From UBA6522 sp963664945 (GTDB lineage Bacteria; Pseudomonadota; Gammaproteobacteria; Steroidobacterales; Rariloculaceae): a stretch of DNA of 64,000 nucleotides. Positions 8,962 to 17,003 of the stretch are shown piece by piece. The position numbers and the translations under genes were made by a program. The notes beneath the pieces are model-generated. The model had not been told where the DNA came from and did no database searches. It was given only the letters and a program-made list of their open reading frames with translations. Within the stretch, counting starts at the first letter, position 1; each line of letters starts with the position of its first letter. The DNA lies in the NCBI GenBank assembly GCA_963664945.1, contig OY761822.1, positions 4,216,001-4,280,000 on the forward strand, in the 5' to 3' direction.

Positions 8962-9136
8962 GGTAACGTTTTCCCGGTTCGTCGCAAGATCTCAGGATAA
9001 TATTCTCACACTCATGCGTCATCAGACCCCACGGAGTGCCTCAATCAGCCGAGACCGCGGCAAAAATCGACGGCTGCGGAAGTGTTCCTGTATGTCAACA
9101 TGACAATGAATGCTTAGTCCAGCAACAGGAGCAACC

Positions 9137-10687
9137 ATGACCCGACAAACACTACTTGCCGCGGCCATCTGCCTGGCGTTCGTCCCCTCGGTTCAGGCCG
9201 TCGAGGCATTCGACGGCAATATCGTGCTGGGCCGCCCGACGAACACGTCGATTTCCGTCAACGTATTGAGCCTCTCGGACCAGGAAGTCTACGTCGAGTA
9301 CGGTTCGCAGCCGGGAGACTACGGCGCCACGACGCCGGCGGCGACACTTCGCGCCAACGAACCTCACGTGTTCGAGTTGAGCGGGCTTGAACCGGATGCC
9401 GGTTATTCCTATCGGCTGCGGTTCCGGAACCCCGGCGACGGTGAGTTCCTCGACGCCGCACCGGCCGATTTCCGCACGCAACGCGCCAGGGGATCGGCAT
9501 TCACGTTCGCCGTTCAGGCGGATTCGCACATGGGCGCCATGACCCGGCATCAGAAATGGTGCCCGACCTGCGGACGTGAGCTCGCCGACGACATCACCTT
9601 CACCAGTACCATGATCAATATCGTCAAGTACAACCCCGACTTTCTCGTCGATCTCGGCGATACGTTCATGACCAGCCAGAACTTCGGCAACGGGTTGTTC
9701 GAGATTCAGAACCGTCAGCGCGGTGCGGCGATTCGGGAAATCGATGTCATCGGCGATTTTCTCTTGCTGCGCGGATACCTGGGTCAGTCGGCATACGACG
9801 TACCGTTGTTCCTGATGCTTGGAAACCACGATACGGAAAGGCAAAGCCGCCTGGATGGCACGCCCGACAACATCGCGGTCTGGGCCAACAATGCCCGCAA
9901 ACACTACTTCCCGGTGCCGACCGCCAACGAGTTTTATGCGGGAAGCGTCGAAGAAGTTCCCCATATCGGCCGTCACGACGGCTGGTACGCGTGGGAGTGG
10001 GGCGACGCGCTGTTCGTGGGCCTTGATCCCTTCTGGAACACGCGCGGCGGGGGGCCGTGGGGCAGGACGCTGGGACGCGAGCAGTACGACTGGCTCAGGG
10101 AGACCCTGGAGTCAAGCGACACGACGTTCAAGTTCGTGTTTCTCCATCATCTCGTCGGCGGGCTCGACAATCCCTTCGGCGGCTCGCGTGGCGGGCACAT
10201 CTACGCGGAGTACTTCGAATGGGGCGGCCGCACGCCATTCGACATCGAGAACTGGAGCGCACCGCGCGGTCCCGAAGCGGCAGAGAACTGGGAGCCGCGG
10301 CCGAGAGTCGATCCGGAGACGGAGTCCTACGACTTCGACGAGCATCGCCCGGGTTGGGGCGTTCCGATCCACCGGATGCTCGTGGACAATGGCGTCAACG
10401 TCGTCTTTCACGGACACGATCACGTCTACGTGAAGGAAGTTCATCGCGACGGGATCATCTACCAGGCGGTTGCCCAGCCCTCCCGAAAAGCAGGCGGAGA
10501 CGTTATCACCATGGCGGAACGGGAAGGCTACGATGTCGAGAATGGCGTCATCCACAGCAGCCCCGGGTTCCTCAACATCTCGATTTCACCCCAACAAGCC
10601 ACGGTGGAGTACGTCAAGACCGTCGAGGACTGCGCCGTAGAGGATTGCAGTTACATAGCGGAAAGCTATTCGATTTCGGCAGAGTAG
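9137..10687 (+). CDS. Purple-acid-phosphatase-like metallophosphoesterase, copy B
   Basis: 516 residues. ATG 9137 has CAGGAG 5 nt upstream. After the signal peptide comes an Fn3-like domain with ILGRPTNTSISVNVLSLSD, then the catalytic domain with metal motifs QADSHMG (about residue 129), DLGDTFM (172), LGNHDTE (228), FLHHLVGG (about 340) and HGHDHVYVKE (about 433). A WCPTCGRELADD insert after the first motif and a C-terminal VEDCAVEDC suggest extra disulfides or a metal site. Copy C at 12082 shares both the Cys insert and the FGNGLFEIQNRQRGA block, so B and C are the closest pair. The order here is phosphatase first, DUF6152 fusion second. Confidence 0.92.
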   Translation: MTRQTLLAAAICLAFVPSVQAVEAFDGNIVLGRPTNTSISVNVLSLSDQEVYVEYGSQPGDYGATTPAATLRANEPHVFELSGLEPDAGYSYRLRFRNPGDGEFLDAAPADFRTQRARGSAFTFAVQADSHMGAMTRHQKWCPTCGRELADDITFTSTMINIVKYNPDFLVDLGDTFMTSQNFGNGLFEIQNRQRGAAIREIDVIGDFLLLRGYLGQSAYDVPLFLMLGNHDTERQSRLDGTPDNIAVWANNARKHYFPVPTANEFYAGSVEEVPHIGRHDGWYAWEWGDALFVGLDPFWNTRGGGPWGRTLGREQYDWLRETLESSDTTFKFVFLHHLVGGLDNPFGGSRGGHIYAEYFEWGGRTPFDIENWSAPRGPEAAENWEPRPRVDPETESYDFDEHRPGWGVPIHRMLVDNGVNVVFHGHDHVYVKEVHRDGIIYQAVAQPSRKAGGDVITMAEREGYDVENGVIHSSPGFLNISISPQQATVEYVKTVEDCAVEDCSYIAESYSISAE

Positions 10688-10737
10688 TCTCAGTCCTCAA
10701 CATCGCACAGCAGCAGAGGCTGCAGCCAGGAGGACCT

Positions 10738-10765
10738 CGCCGCCAGCGGCGGGGCGGGTTTGTTT
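10738..10765 (+). terminator. Possible weak intrinsic terminator
   Basis: A short GC-only stem (cgccgc...gcggcg) at 10738-10751 is followed by ggggcgggtttgttt. It lies 51 nt after the copy B phosphatase stop. The loop is tight and the T tract is broken by a G, so this is tentative. Confidence 0.25.
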
Positions 10766-10806
10766 GATTGTATAGCCGTCGAGTGACGAGCGATCCGGAG
10801 GGGAAA

Positions 10807-11856
10807 ATGACCAGTTACAGATTTTTGGCGGCGTGTGTCGGCGTCCTTGTCGGCGCAGCGCCGGCCCATGCACACCATGCCTGGGCGGCCGTATTCACTG
10901 ACGAGTACACCGAGATCGAAGGCTATGTGATCGAGTACAACTTCAAGAATCCGCACGTCAACATCATGTTGTCTGTGACCGGCGAAGACGGAGTTCAGAC
11001 CGAGTGGATGGCCACCGGTCCGGCAGCACCGCCGTTTCGCCGTTGGGGCTGGTCGGAGAGCACCGTCGAAGTCGGTCAGTACGTTCGGCTCCGAGGCAGA
11101 ACGAGCCGCACGGGCGCGCCCATGATCGTGATGGTCGGCGACGACATTCAGGCCGGCAGCTTCCTCGAGCTCGACCCGTCGGACGGCTCGGTCGTCCGCG
11201 CGATCGTCGGTGACGTCGCCGAAGCCGCCGAACCAGCCGCGCTGGCTTCTCTGCCGTTGACGCTCGATGACGGCCGGCTCAACCTCACGGGCACCTGGCT
11301 CGGCGGACCGCGCGACCGCAGACCACCGCCGCCGTTCAACGAAGTGGGCGCGGCCCTGCAGGCCGAGTTCGATGCGCTCAACGATCCCGCATTCGCAACC
11401 TGCTCGGACCCGGGCCTTGTGCGCCAGGTCGCGTTCACGCCGCACCCGATGAGGATCATGCAGTACGACGACCGAATCGTCTTCGAGTATGAGGAGCACG
11501 GCGGTCGCCGGGAGATCTATCTCGACGGGCGTGGACCGGAGACGAGCGAGCACTCTCGATTCGGCCATCACGTCGCTCGCTACGAAGGAGACACGCTGGT
11601 CATCGAGTCAAGCCAGTTGCTCGGGAATCTCGCGAGCGGCGGGGGTAACGCGCTCAGCGAACAGACCACGACGGTCGAGACCTACCGACGCGTCGATGAT
11701 CCGGAGCTCGGGCCCATGTTCGAGATGAGTATGGAAGTCACCGACCCCGGCCACCTGACCGAGCCGTGGACAATTCGGTGGCGCAAGATCTACACAGCGG
11801 ATCCGTACGAATTCATTGAGGTCGACTGCAAGCTGCCGCTCCCGCCGATCGCATGA
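10807..11856 (+). CDS. Secreted DUF6152 plus partner-domain fusion protein, copy B
   Basis: 349 residues. ATG 10807 is preceded by GGAGGGG. The signal peptide ends at AHAHHAWAAVFTDEYTE, and the DUF6152 core continues with YVIEYNFKNPHVNIML, TEWMATGPAAPPFRRWGW and GQYVRLRGRTSRTG. The second domain starts at LNLTGTWLGGPRDRRPP and has CSDPGLVRQVAFTPHPM, REIYLDGRGPETSEHSRFG and ARYEGDTLVIESSQL. This matches the fusion architecture of the 7936, 13705 and 15926 proteins. It follows the copy B phosphatase by 119 nt on the same strand. Confidence 0.86.
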   Translation: MTSYRFLAACVGVLVGAAPAHAHHAWAAVFTDEYTEIEGYVIEYNFKNPHVNIMLSVTGEDGVQTEWMATGPAAPPFRRWGWSESTVEVGQYVRLRGRTSRTGAPMIVMVGDDIQAGSFLELDPSDGSVVRAIVGDVAEAAEPAALASLPLTLDDGRLNLTGTWLGGPRDRRPPPPFNEVGAALQAEFDALNDPAFATCSDPGLVRQVAFTPHPMRIMQYDDRIVFEYEEHGGRREIYLDGRGPETSEHSRFGHHVARYEGDTLVIESSQLLGNLASGGGNALSEQTTTVETYRRVDDPELGPMFEMSMEVTDPGHLTEPWTIRWRKIYTADPYEFIEVDCKLPLPPIA

Positions 11857-11944
11857 GGCCGCAATCCGCCAACGCGGCGGTGCGCGTCTGGAGCGTCGGA
11901 CGACGGGCCGCAGCCACGGCGCCAGCACGGGCAACTACGAGCTG

Positions 11945-12028
11945 CTACAGATGGGCATTATCCGAGCAGTCCATCACGTTCGGCCAGTCGACCCGAGTCG
12001 TCGTAACAACCAGCGTATCGCCCCAGTT
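11945..12028 (-). pseudogene. Remnant of a DUF6152-partner domain
   Basis: On the minus strand this stretch reads NWGDTLVVTTTRVDWPNV and then SDNAHL followed by a stop. The GDTLVVTTT...SDNAHL pattern is the late block of the partner domain found intact in the neighbouring fusion proteins (GDTLVVTTTFEG in the 15926 protein). No start or preceding domain fits around it, and it lies alone in a 225-bp gap between convergent genes. It looks like the residue of a fifth copy. Confidence 0.5.
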
Positions 12029-12081
12029 TGGTGCGACCGGTCGCCGCAGTTGCCGGTTCATTCCTGACAGATTCTGATTGA

Positions 12082-13695
12082 TCAACGCCCCGCGGGGATC
12101 GTGTAGCTGTCCACGATCTCGCCGCAATCGCTATCGCAGTCATAGATGTTCTTGACGTACTCGACCGTGACTTCATCGGGCGACACCGAGACGTTGAGAA
12201 ACCCGGAGCTCGAAAAGATGACGCCGTTCTCGGTGTCGTAGCCCATCCGCGCTGCGCCGAGCATCACGTCACCGGGCTCCCCGGTGCCTGCGGGCGTCGG
12301 TGTTTCCTGGTAAACGATGCCGTCCCGATGCACTTCCTTCACATACATATGGTCGTGCCCGTGAAACACGATGTTCACTCCATTGTCGACAAGCATCTGG
12401 TGGATCGGCACACCCCAGTCTTCGCGGTATCGATCGAACTCGTAGTCTTCGGTCAGGGGGTCGACACTCCGCATCGGCGGCGCCCCTGCTTCGGGCCGCG
12501 AACGCGGGCTCGCCTCGAAGGGCACGATGTTCTCGCGCGACCAGTGCTCGTAATCGAAGGGCGTGCGCCCTCCCCACTCGAAATAATCAGCGTACAGGTG
12601 GCCGCCGCGTGAGCTGCCGAAAGAATTGTCCAGACCGCCGATCAGATGATGCAGAAATACGAACTTGAACGTCGCATCGCTTCGTTGGAGCGTGTCGCGC
12701 AGCCAACTGTACTGCTCGAAACCCAGCGTTCGGTCCCACGTTGTGCTGTTGCCGCCGGGCGCGTACCAGAATGCGTCGAGACTGACAAACAGGGCGTCGC
12801 CCCACTCCCAGGCGTAGTGGCCGTCGTGCCTGCCAATGAAATCGAACTCCGACGTGCTGCCTGTGTAGAAGCCGTTGTCGGTGGGCGTCGGATAGTAGGT
12901 CTTGCGAGCATTATTCGCCCAGACGGAGAGATTGTTCGGCGTCCCGTCCAGGCGCGTCTGTCTTTCCGTGTCGTGATTGCCGGGAACGAGAAACAACGCC
13001 ATGTGAGACGCGGCCCGCGACAGTACGTTGCGGAGATAAACGTAGTCGCTGATCACCTCGGCTTCGCGGATCGGAGCCCCACGCTGCCGGTTCTGAATCT
13101 CGAACAGGCCGTTGCCGTGATTCTGGCTCGTCATGAACGTGTCGCCGAGATCGACCAGGAAATCCGGATTCCTCGCGACCATGTTCGCGACGGTCGTGTT
13201 GAAGCTGACATCGTTTGCGCTCTCGCGATTGCAGCGATCACCGCACCATTTCTGGAATCTCGTCCGCGCTCCCATGTGCGGATCGGCCTGCACCGCGAAG
13301 TTGAACGACGACCCGCGGCGTCGCTGCGTGTAGAAGTCATGTTCGGCGGAAGCCCGGAACACGTCCGCTTCAGGCTGCCTGAACCGCAGCCGGTAGAAGT
13401 ACTCGGTATCGGGATCGAGGCCGGAGAGTTCGAATACATGGGGATCCTCGGGCGAGAGGTGCATCGTTACGGTTCTCGCCTCGAATTCACCGCGCTGATC
13501 GCCGTATTCGACATACAGGTATTGATCGGAGTAACTCATGACGCTGACGGACATGCTCGTATCCGTGGGGCGGCCAAGAATGACGTCGCCGTCGAATTCC
13601 GCGGCGACCTGAGCGATAACGTTGGATCCGACGACCTGCGCCAGAAAACCCAGGACGAGCGCCGCAGAGAGCCCTCTCAAAGTGTGACTGGCCAT
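12082..13695 (-). CDS. Purple-acid-phosphatase-like metallophosphoesterase, copy C
   Basis: 537 residues from ATG 13695 with GGGAG upstream. A signal peptide is followed by an Fn3-like domain (ILGRPTDTSMSVSVMSYSD; YFYRLRFRQPEADVF) and the phosphoesterase domain. Metal motifs are QADPHMG, DLGDTFM, PGNHDTE, FLHHLIGG and HGHDHMYVKE. Like copy B it has a Cys insert (KWCGDRCNRESAND) and a C-terminal Cys cluster (YDCDSDCGE). It is the second gene of its pair, 9 nt after the DUF6152 fusion stop at 13705, so the two are almost certainly one transcript. Confidence 0.92.
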   Translation of the reverse strand: MASHTLRGLSAALVLGFLAQVVGSNVIAQVAAEFDGDVILGRPTDTSMSVSVMSYSDQYLYVEYGDQRGEFEARTVTMHLSPEDPHVFELSGLDPDTEYFYRLRFRQPEADVFRASAEHDFYTQRRRGSSFNFAVQADPHMGARTRFQKWCGDRCNRESANDVSFNTTVANMVARNPDFLVDLGDTFMTSQNHGNGLFEIQNRQRGAPIREAEVISDYVYLRNVLSRAASHMALFLVPGNHDTERQTRLDGTPNNLSVWANNARKTYYPTPTDNGFYTGSTSEFDFIGRHDGHYAWEWGDALFVSLDAFWYAPGGNSTTWDRTLGFEQYSWLRDTLQRSDATFKFVFLHHLIGGLDNSFGSSRGGHLYADYFEWGGRTPFDYEHWSRENIVPFEASPRSRPEAGAPPMRSVDPLTEDYEFDRYREDWGVPIHQMLVDNGVNIVFHGHDHMYVKEVHRDGIVYQETPTPAGTGEPGDVMLGAARMGYDTENGVIFSSSGFLNVSVSPDEVTVEYVKNIYDCDSDCGEIVDSYTIPAGR

Positions 13696-13704
13696 GCCAC
13701 TCCC

Positions 13705-14772
13705 TTAATTTTCCAGAAACCGGCTCGTGTTGCGGATGTCACAATCGGTGGCGTACATCTGCATATGCGGCACGTAGTACAGGGTCTTCCTGTTCGTGAA
13801 AGGCTGCGCGATGTATTCCGGGTCTTGCAACGTGAACTCCGCCTGCATCGAGCGGCCGTCATCGTTCAACCGATACCGTTCCACTACGTGTTTGTGCGAT
13901 CCGGACGGAACGCCGATCTGATAAGGCGAGCGGTGGAAGTCGAAGTTTCGCGTGTCGATCACGAGCGTATCGCCTTCCCAGTGCCCGATCGAGTGGCCCG
14001 TCGCCAGTGTTTCGGAGGGATCCGGATGAGGCCTTCCATCCATCCAGATCGTGCGCTCCTCGTTAAACCATTCGCTGCGGATGAGTATCATCTCGTCCTC
14101 ATCGCTCAAATCGAACTCCAGCAGATACCCCCCGGCCGAAACCAGCGCGGACGGTGTCGGGCGCCCGACGCAGGTCGCTTCGGGATTCTCGGTCGAGAGC
14201 GGATCGAATGCCTCCGCCGCGGCCTTGCCGGCTTCGGTCAAGACCAGGTTGGTACGAAAGAAGCAGTCGAAGCCCGTGTTGCACAGTGCAGGAGCATCGG
14301 GGTCGTTCTCAGGCTGAGGTCGCGGCAGGGGCGCACCGCCGGGACGTCTGCTGGTCCATCTTCCGGCCAGGGAATCGGTACGGGCAGTACTCATTTCCGT
14401 TGCATCCGGCTCAACGGCAACCGGTGTGCCGTCCGCTCTTTCGATGGAAGAAATCTTGCCGTACGGCCTGCCGTTCGTCGCTGGATTCGTCCTGACAAGC
14501 ACCTCGTCGCCCGGCGCAAGAGAGTCGGCGCTCCAGCCGCGCCTCGCCAGACTGTTGACCCCGGCCATCTGGATATCCCAGACCACGGGTGCGCCGTTCT
14601 CGATGACCTCGACCGAAAAATAGACGTGCGGCTGGCGCCAACTGAACTCGGTTATCGTTCCGTCCAGAACGACGACCGTCGTGTCGTCGAGTCCGGCGTC
14701 GCTGTGATGGGCGAGCGCGGCATTCGACAAGACAAGTCCGGCCACGGAGGCAAACAACTGAACTGATTTCAT
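13705..14772 (-). CDS. Secreted DUF6152 plus partner-domain fusion protein, copy C
   Basis: 355 residues. The signal peptide ends ALAHHSDAGLDD; the DUF6152 part has ITEFSWRQPHVYFSVEV and LARRGWSADSLAPGDEV. The usual NPH is RQPH here. The partner domain has SLAGRWTSRRPGG, CNTGFDCFFRTNLVLTE, CVGRPTPSALVSAGG, RTIWMDGRPHPDPSETLATG and GHWEGDTLVIDTRNF. The two cysteines near CNTGFDC are specific to this copy. It lies 9 nt upstream of the copy C phosphatase and 36 nt downstream of the SnoaL-like gene, so the 15879-12082 stretch may be one operon. Confidence 0.86.
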   Translation of the reverse strand: MKSVQLFASVAGLVLSNAALAHHSDAGLDDTTVVVLDGTITEFSWRQPHVYFSVEVIENGAPVVWDIQMAGVNSLARRGWSADSLAPGDEVLVRTNPATNGRPYGKISSIERADGTPVAVEPDATEMSTARTDSLAGRWTSRRPGGAPLPRPQPENDPDAPALCNTGFDCFFRTNLVLTEAGKAAAEAFDPLSTENPEATCVGRPTPSALVSAGGYLLEFDLSDEDEMILIRSEWFNEERTIWMDGRPHPDPSETLATGHSIGHWEGDTLVIDTRNFDFHRSPYQIGVPSGSHKHVVERYRLNDDGRSMQAEFTLQDPEYIAQPFTNRKTLYYVPHMQMYATDCDIRNTSRFLEN

Positions 14773-14808
14773 GAGACCCTCTCAAACTCCGTAAACCGCG
14801 AGGTGAAG

Positions 14809-15879
14809 TTACTCGCCAACCAGAAAATCCAGCGCTTCCTGATTGCCGATGGTCAACAGAAACGCAAGCTCGTCGGCCATGTACCAGGCGTTGGTCCACT
14901 TGTCGCCATCGAACTCCGCAAAGCCGACCTCCCAGTCGTGCAGGTCGTGACCGGAAGGCGGAATGCCGTACAGCGGCCCCGAGTTGACGGCCGTCAGGCG
15001 AAATTGAAACATCGCCTGGTCGCCTTCGGCCATCACCGTACCGATCATGTCCTCACGCTCGCTCATCGACCGGCCGTGGGAGCCCTCTACGCCAAGCTCG
15101 GCGCCCCGCTCGACGATATTGTCGATACCGCCGCGCACCAGATTGCCGTAGGGCCTGCCCGTGGTACGGCCGTGCTGCCCCATTGCCCACGACATGTAGT
15201 CGGCGGGCTTGTTCTGCGCCTTGTACGACAACAACAACCGGTTGTGCCGGTACTCCGGGGTATCGACCGGGTTCGCCATCAACTCCTGGAGCGCCTCATC
15301 GAACCTGCGGACATCGTCGTATACCGGCGCCAGATTGATCTTGCCGTCCTGGCGTTCCGGAAGACGGGCGCCCAACTGGCGCAGCAAACGAGCCTCTTCG
15401 GCCATGTACCAGCTCTCTGCGATTTTTCCGTCTTCCAGCCTGAAAATAGCGGCCAATGCGATATCGATGGCCTTTCCTGTCGCGGGGATGCCATAGAGGT
15501 TACCGCTGTGAGTGCCCGTTACCTGTAACCTGGCCGCCACCTTGTCGCCTTCACCGATAAACTGAACGATCGTGTTGGTACGATCGGTGATCGCAACGTA
15601 ATCAGGGTCAGCCATGTCTTGCAATACGGGATCGTCGGCGTTGTATTTCAAATTCTCAAATTCCGCCCGAAGCACCTGGTGGTCCGGCGAAAAGACATCC
15701 CTGGCCACCGCTCTGTAGTCAGGGGTTCCCTTCACCTCCAGAACTTGCGCTACCACGGCCTTGTTGGCCGCAATTTCCGCAGCTGTTTCCGCGCCGGCGA
15801 AAATTGGGTAGCTGAGAAAAAAGCCGATGACCGCGCCCAGGCTCAACATCCGGGCCAATGATTCACCTAACTTGGACAT
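14809..15879 (-). CDS. Exported protein with two SnoaL/NTF2-like domains
   Basis: 356 residues from ATG 15879, with GAGGAA upstream. A signal peptide (hydrophobic run to FAGAETAAE) precedes two repeats of the SnoaL-like ester-cyclase fold. The first has RLQVTGTHSGNLYGIPATGK then FRLEDGKIAESWYMAEE. The second has FRLTAVNSGPLYGIPPSGHD then FAEFDGDKWTNAWYMADE. In this family the cup-shaped fold binds hydrophobic ligands; some members cyclise polyketides, but most exported ones are uncharacterised. The internal duplication is clear by eye. It lies between copies C and D of the phosphatase/DUF6152 pair, all on the minus strand. Confidence 0.8.
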   Translation of the reverse strand: MSKLGESLARMLSLGAVIGFFLSYPIFAGAETAAEIAANKAVVAQVLEVKGTPDYRAVARDVFSPDHQVLRAEFENLKYNADDPVLQDMADPDYVAITDRTNTIVQFIGEGDKVAARLQVTGTHSGNLYGIPATGKAIDIALAAIFRLEDGKIAESWYMAEEARLLRQLGARLPERQDGKINLAPVYDDVRRFDEALQELMANPVDTPEYRHNRLLLSYKAQNKPADYMSWAMGQHGRTTGRPYGNLVRGGIDNIVERGAELGVEGSHGRSMSEREDMIGTVMAEGDQAMFQFRLTAVNSGPLYGIPPSGHDLHDWEVGFAEFDGDKWTNAWYMADELAFLLTIGNQEALDFLVGE

Positions 15880-15925
15880 ATCTTGTATTCCTCGAGTTGT
15901 TTCCGAAGCTTTTTTGGCTTGGTCC

Positions 15926-16951
15926 TTAGCGACCTACCTGGCCGTCGAATTGTGGATGGTCGATGCAATCATAAGGCTGCACGAATGAATTGGGTTGGAA
16001 CTCCCACCACTTTGCATTCACGGTCGGCAGATCGTTCGACTCTGGATTGATCAAGACCTGACTGTAATTCAGGTGATTGCGATCATTGCTCAACGTGAAC
16101 GTTTCATGCATTTGAATGGGAGAATTGCTGCCCTCGAATGTGGTCGTCACTACGAGCGTATCGCCGACAAAACGTCCGGTTGAATAGCCGAGGTTATTCT
16201 TGACCGTACCCGGATCGTCGTGATCGATATTCATGTGCACTGTACGTATGGTGTCATACTCTTCCACGTGAACCGTGACGGTGCCGTCGTTGTTGTCGAC
16301 AACCTGCATGGGATAAGGCGACCCCATCTCCTGCCACACGTTCTTGCTGACGCAGTTTCCTGTGCCGCGCTGTTCTGCGTAGTCGATGTTGAAGTCCCGG
16401 CCGGGTCCGCGAAGGGCGCGATGGCTGCCTTCGGCGCCGAAAATGGTGGACCAGGCAGAAAAAATCGAGGTGGGACGTTCGGACAAGTCCTCTTGAGGAT
16501 TCAGGCCGTGCGCATAATTGACATCACCCAGGCGATCTGCTTCTTCGGGCCATCGAGGCTCGGCTGTTCGCAAAAAGACAATTTCACGATGCTCATCTTC
16601 CAGCAGCAGATGATTCATGAAAAGATCATCATCCTCGGTTCGTGACGGGTAACCAGCCACTCGCACCCTCGTGCCGACGGAAACTGCTTCTTCAGTGATT
16701 CCCATCCGGGTCAAGGCTGCTACCGAGTTGCTTTCCGTGGAGTAAACCTTTTCGTTTGGGGTGCCCTGATCAACGACGAAGTACATCACGACATGCGGAT
16801 TTCTCCAGATGATTTCGCTGATCACGCCTTCGATCTCGATATCCCCATCAACGTCGTAAAAGGCTGCCCAGTTGTGATGTGCGACTGTAGTATTCGCCAT
16901 AAGCATCGTCAGGCTTGTAGCGACCAGTATTCCTGCTCTGTTCATTGTCAT
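15926..16951 (-). CDS. Secreted DUF6152 plus partner-domain fusion protein, copy D
   Basis: 341 residues from ATG 16951, with AAGGA upstream; ATG 16945 is also possible. The mature start AHHNWAAFYDVDGD, then ISEIIWRNPHVVMYF, is DUF6152. The partner region contains YAEQRGTGNCVSKNVWQE, YDTIRTVHMNIDHDDPG, GYSTGRFVGDTLVVTTTFEG and HETFTLSNDRNHLNYSQV. It is the most divergent fusion: the usual DLTGxW start of the partner domain is not recognisable. It lies 52 nt downstream of the copy D phosphatase on the same strand, so the order is phosphatase then fusion. Confidence 0.82.
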   Translation of the reverse strand: MTMNRAGILVATSLTMLMANTTVAHHNWAAFYDVDGDIEIEGVISEIIWRNPHVVMYFVVDQGTPNEKVYSTESNSVAALTRMGITEEAVSVGTRVRVAGYPSRTEDDDLFMNHLLLEDEHREIVFLRTAEPRWPEEADRLGDVNYAHGLNPQEDLSERPTSIFSAWSTIFGAEGSHRALRGPGRDFNIDYAEQRGTGNCVSKNVWQEMGSPYPMQVVDNNDGTVTVHVEEYDTIRTVHMNIDHDDPGTVKNNLGYSTGRFVGDTLVVTTTFEGSNSPIQMHETFTLSNDRNHLNYSQVLINPESNDLPTVNAKWWEFQPNSFVQPYDCIDHPQFDGQVGR

Positions 16952-17003
16952 TCCTCGTTCCTTCCGATTCTGCCGGCCTTGATGTGGCGCGCCGTGCATG
17001 TCT

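Noticed and set aside
12646..14766. A 706-codon open frame on the plus strand
   Set aside because: It is antisense to a phosphatase and a DUF6152 fusion that have signal peptides and clear motifs; its own sequence has no recognisable domain. The high GC content produces such frames.
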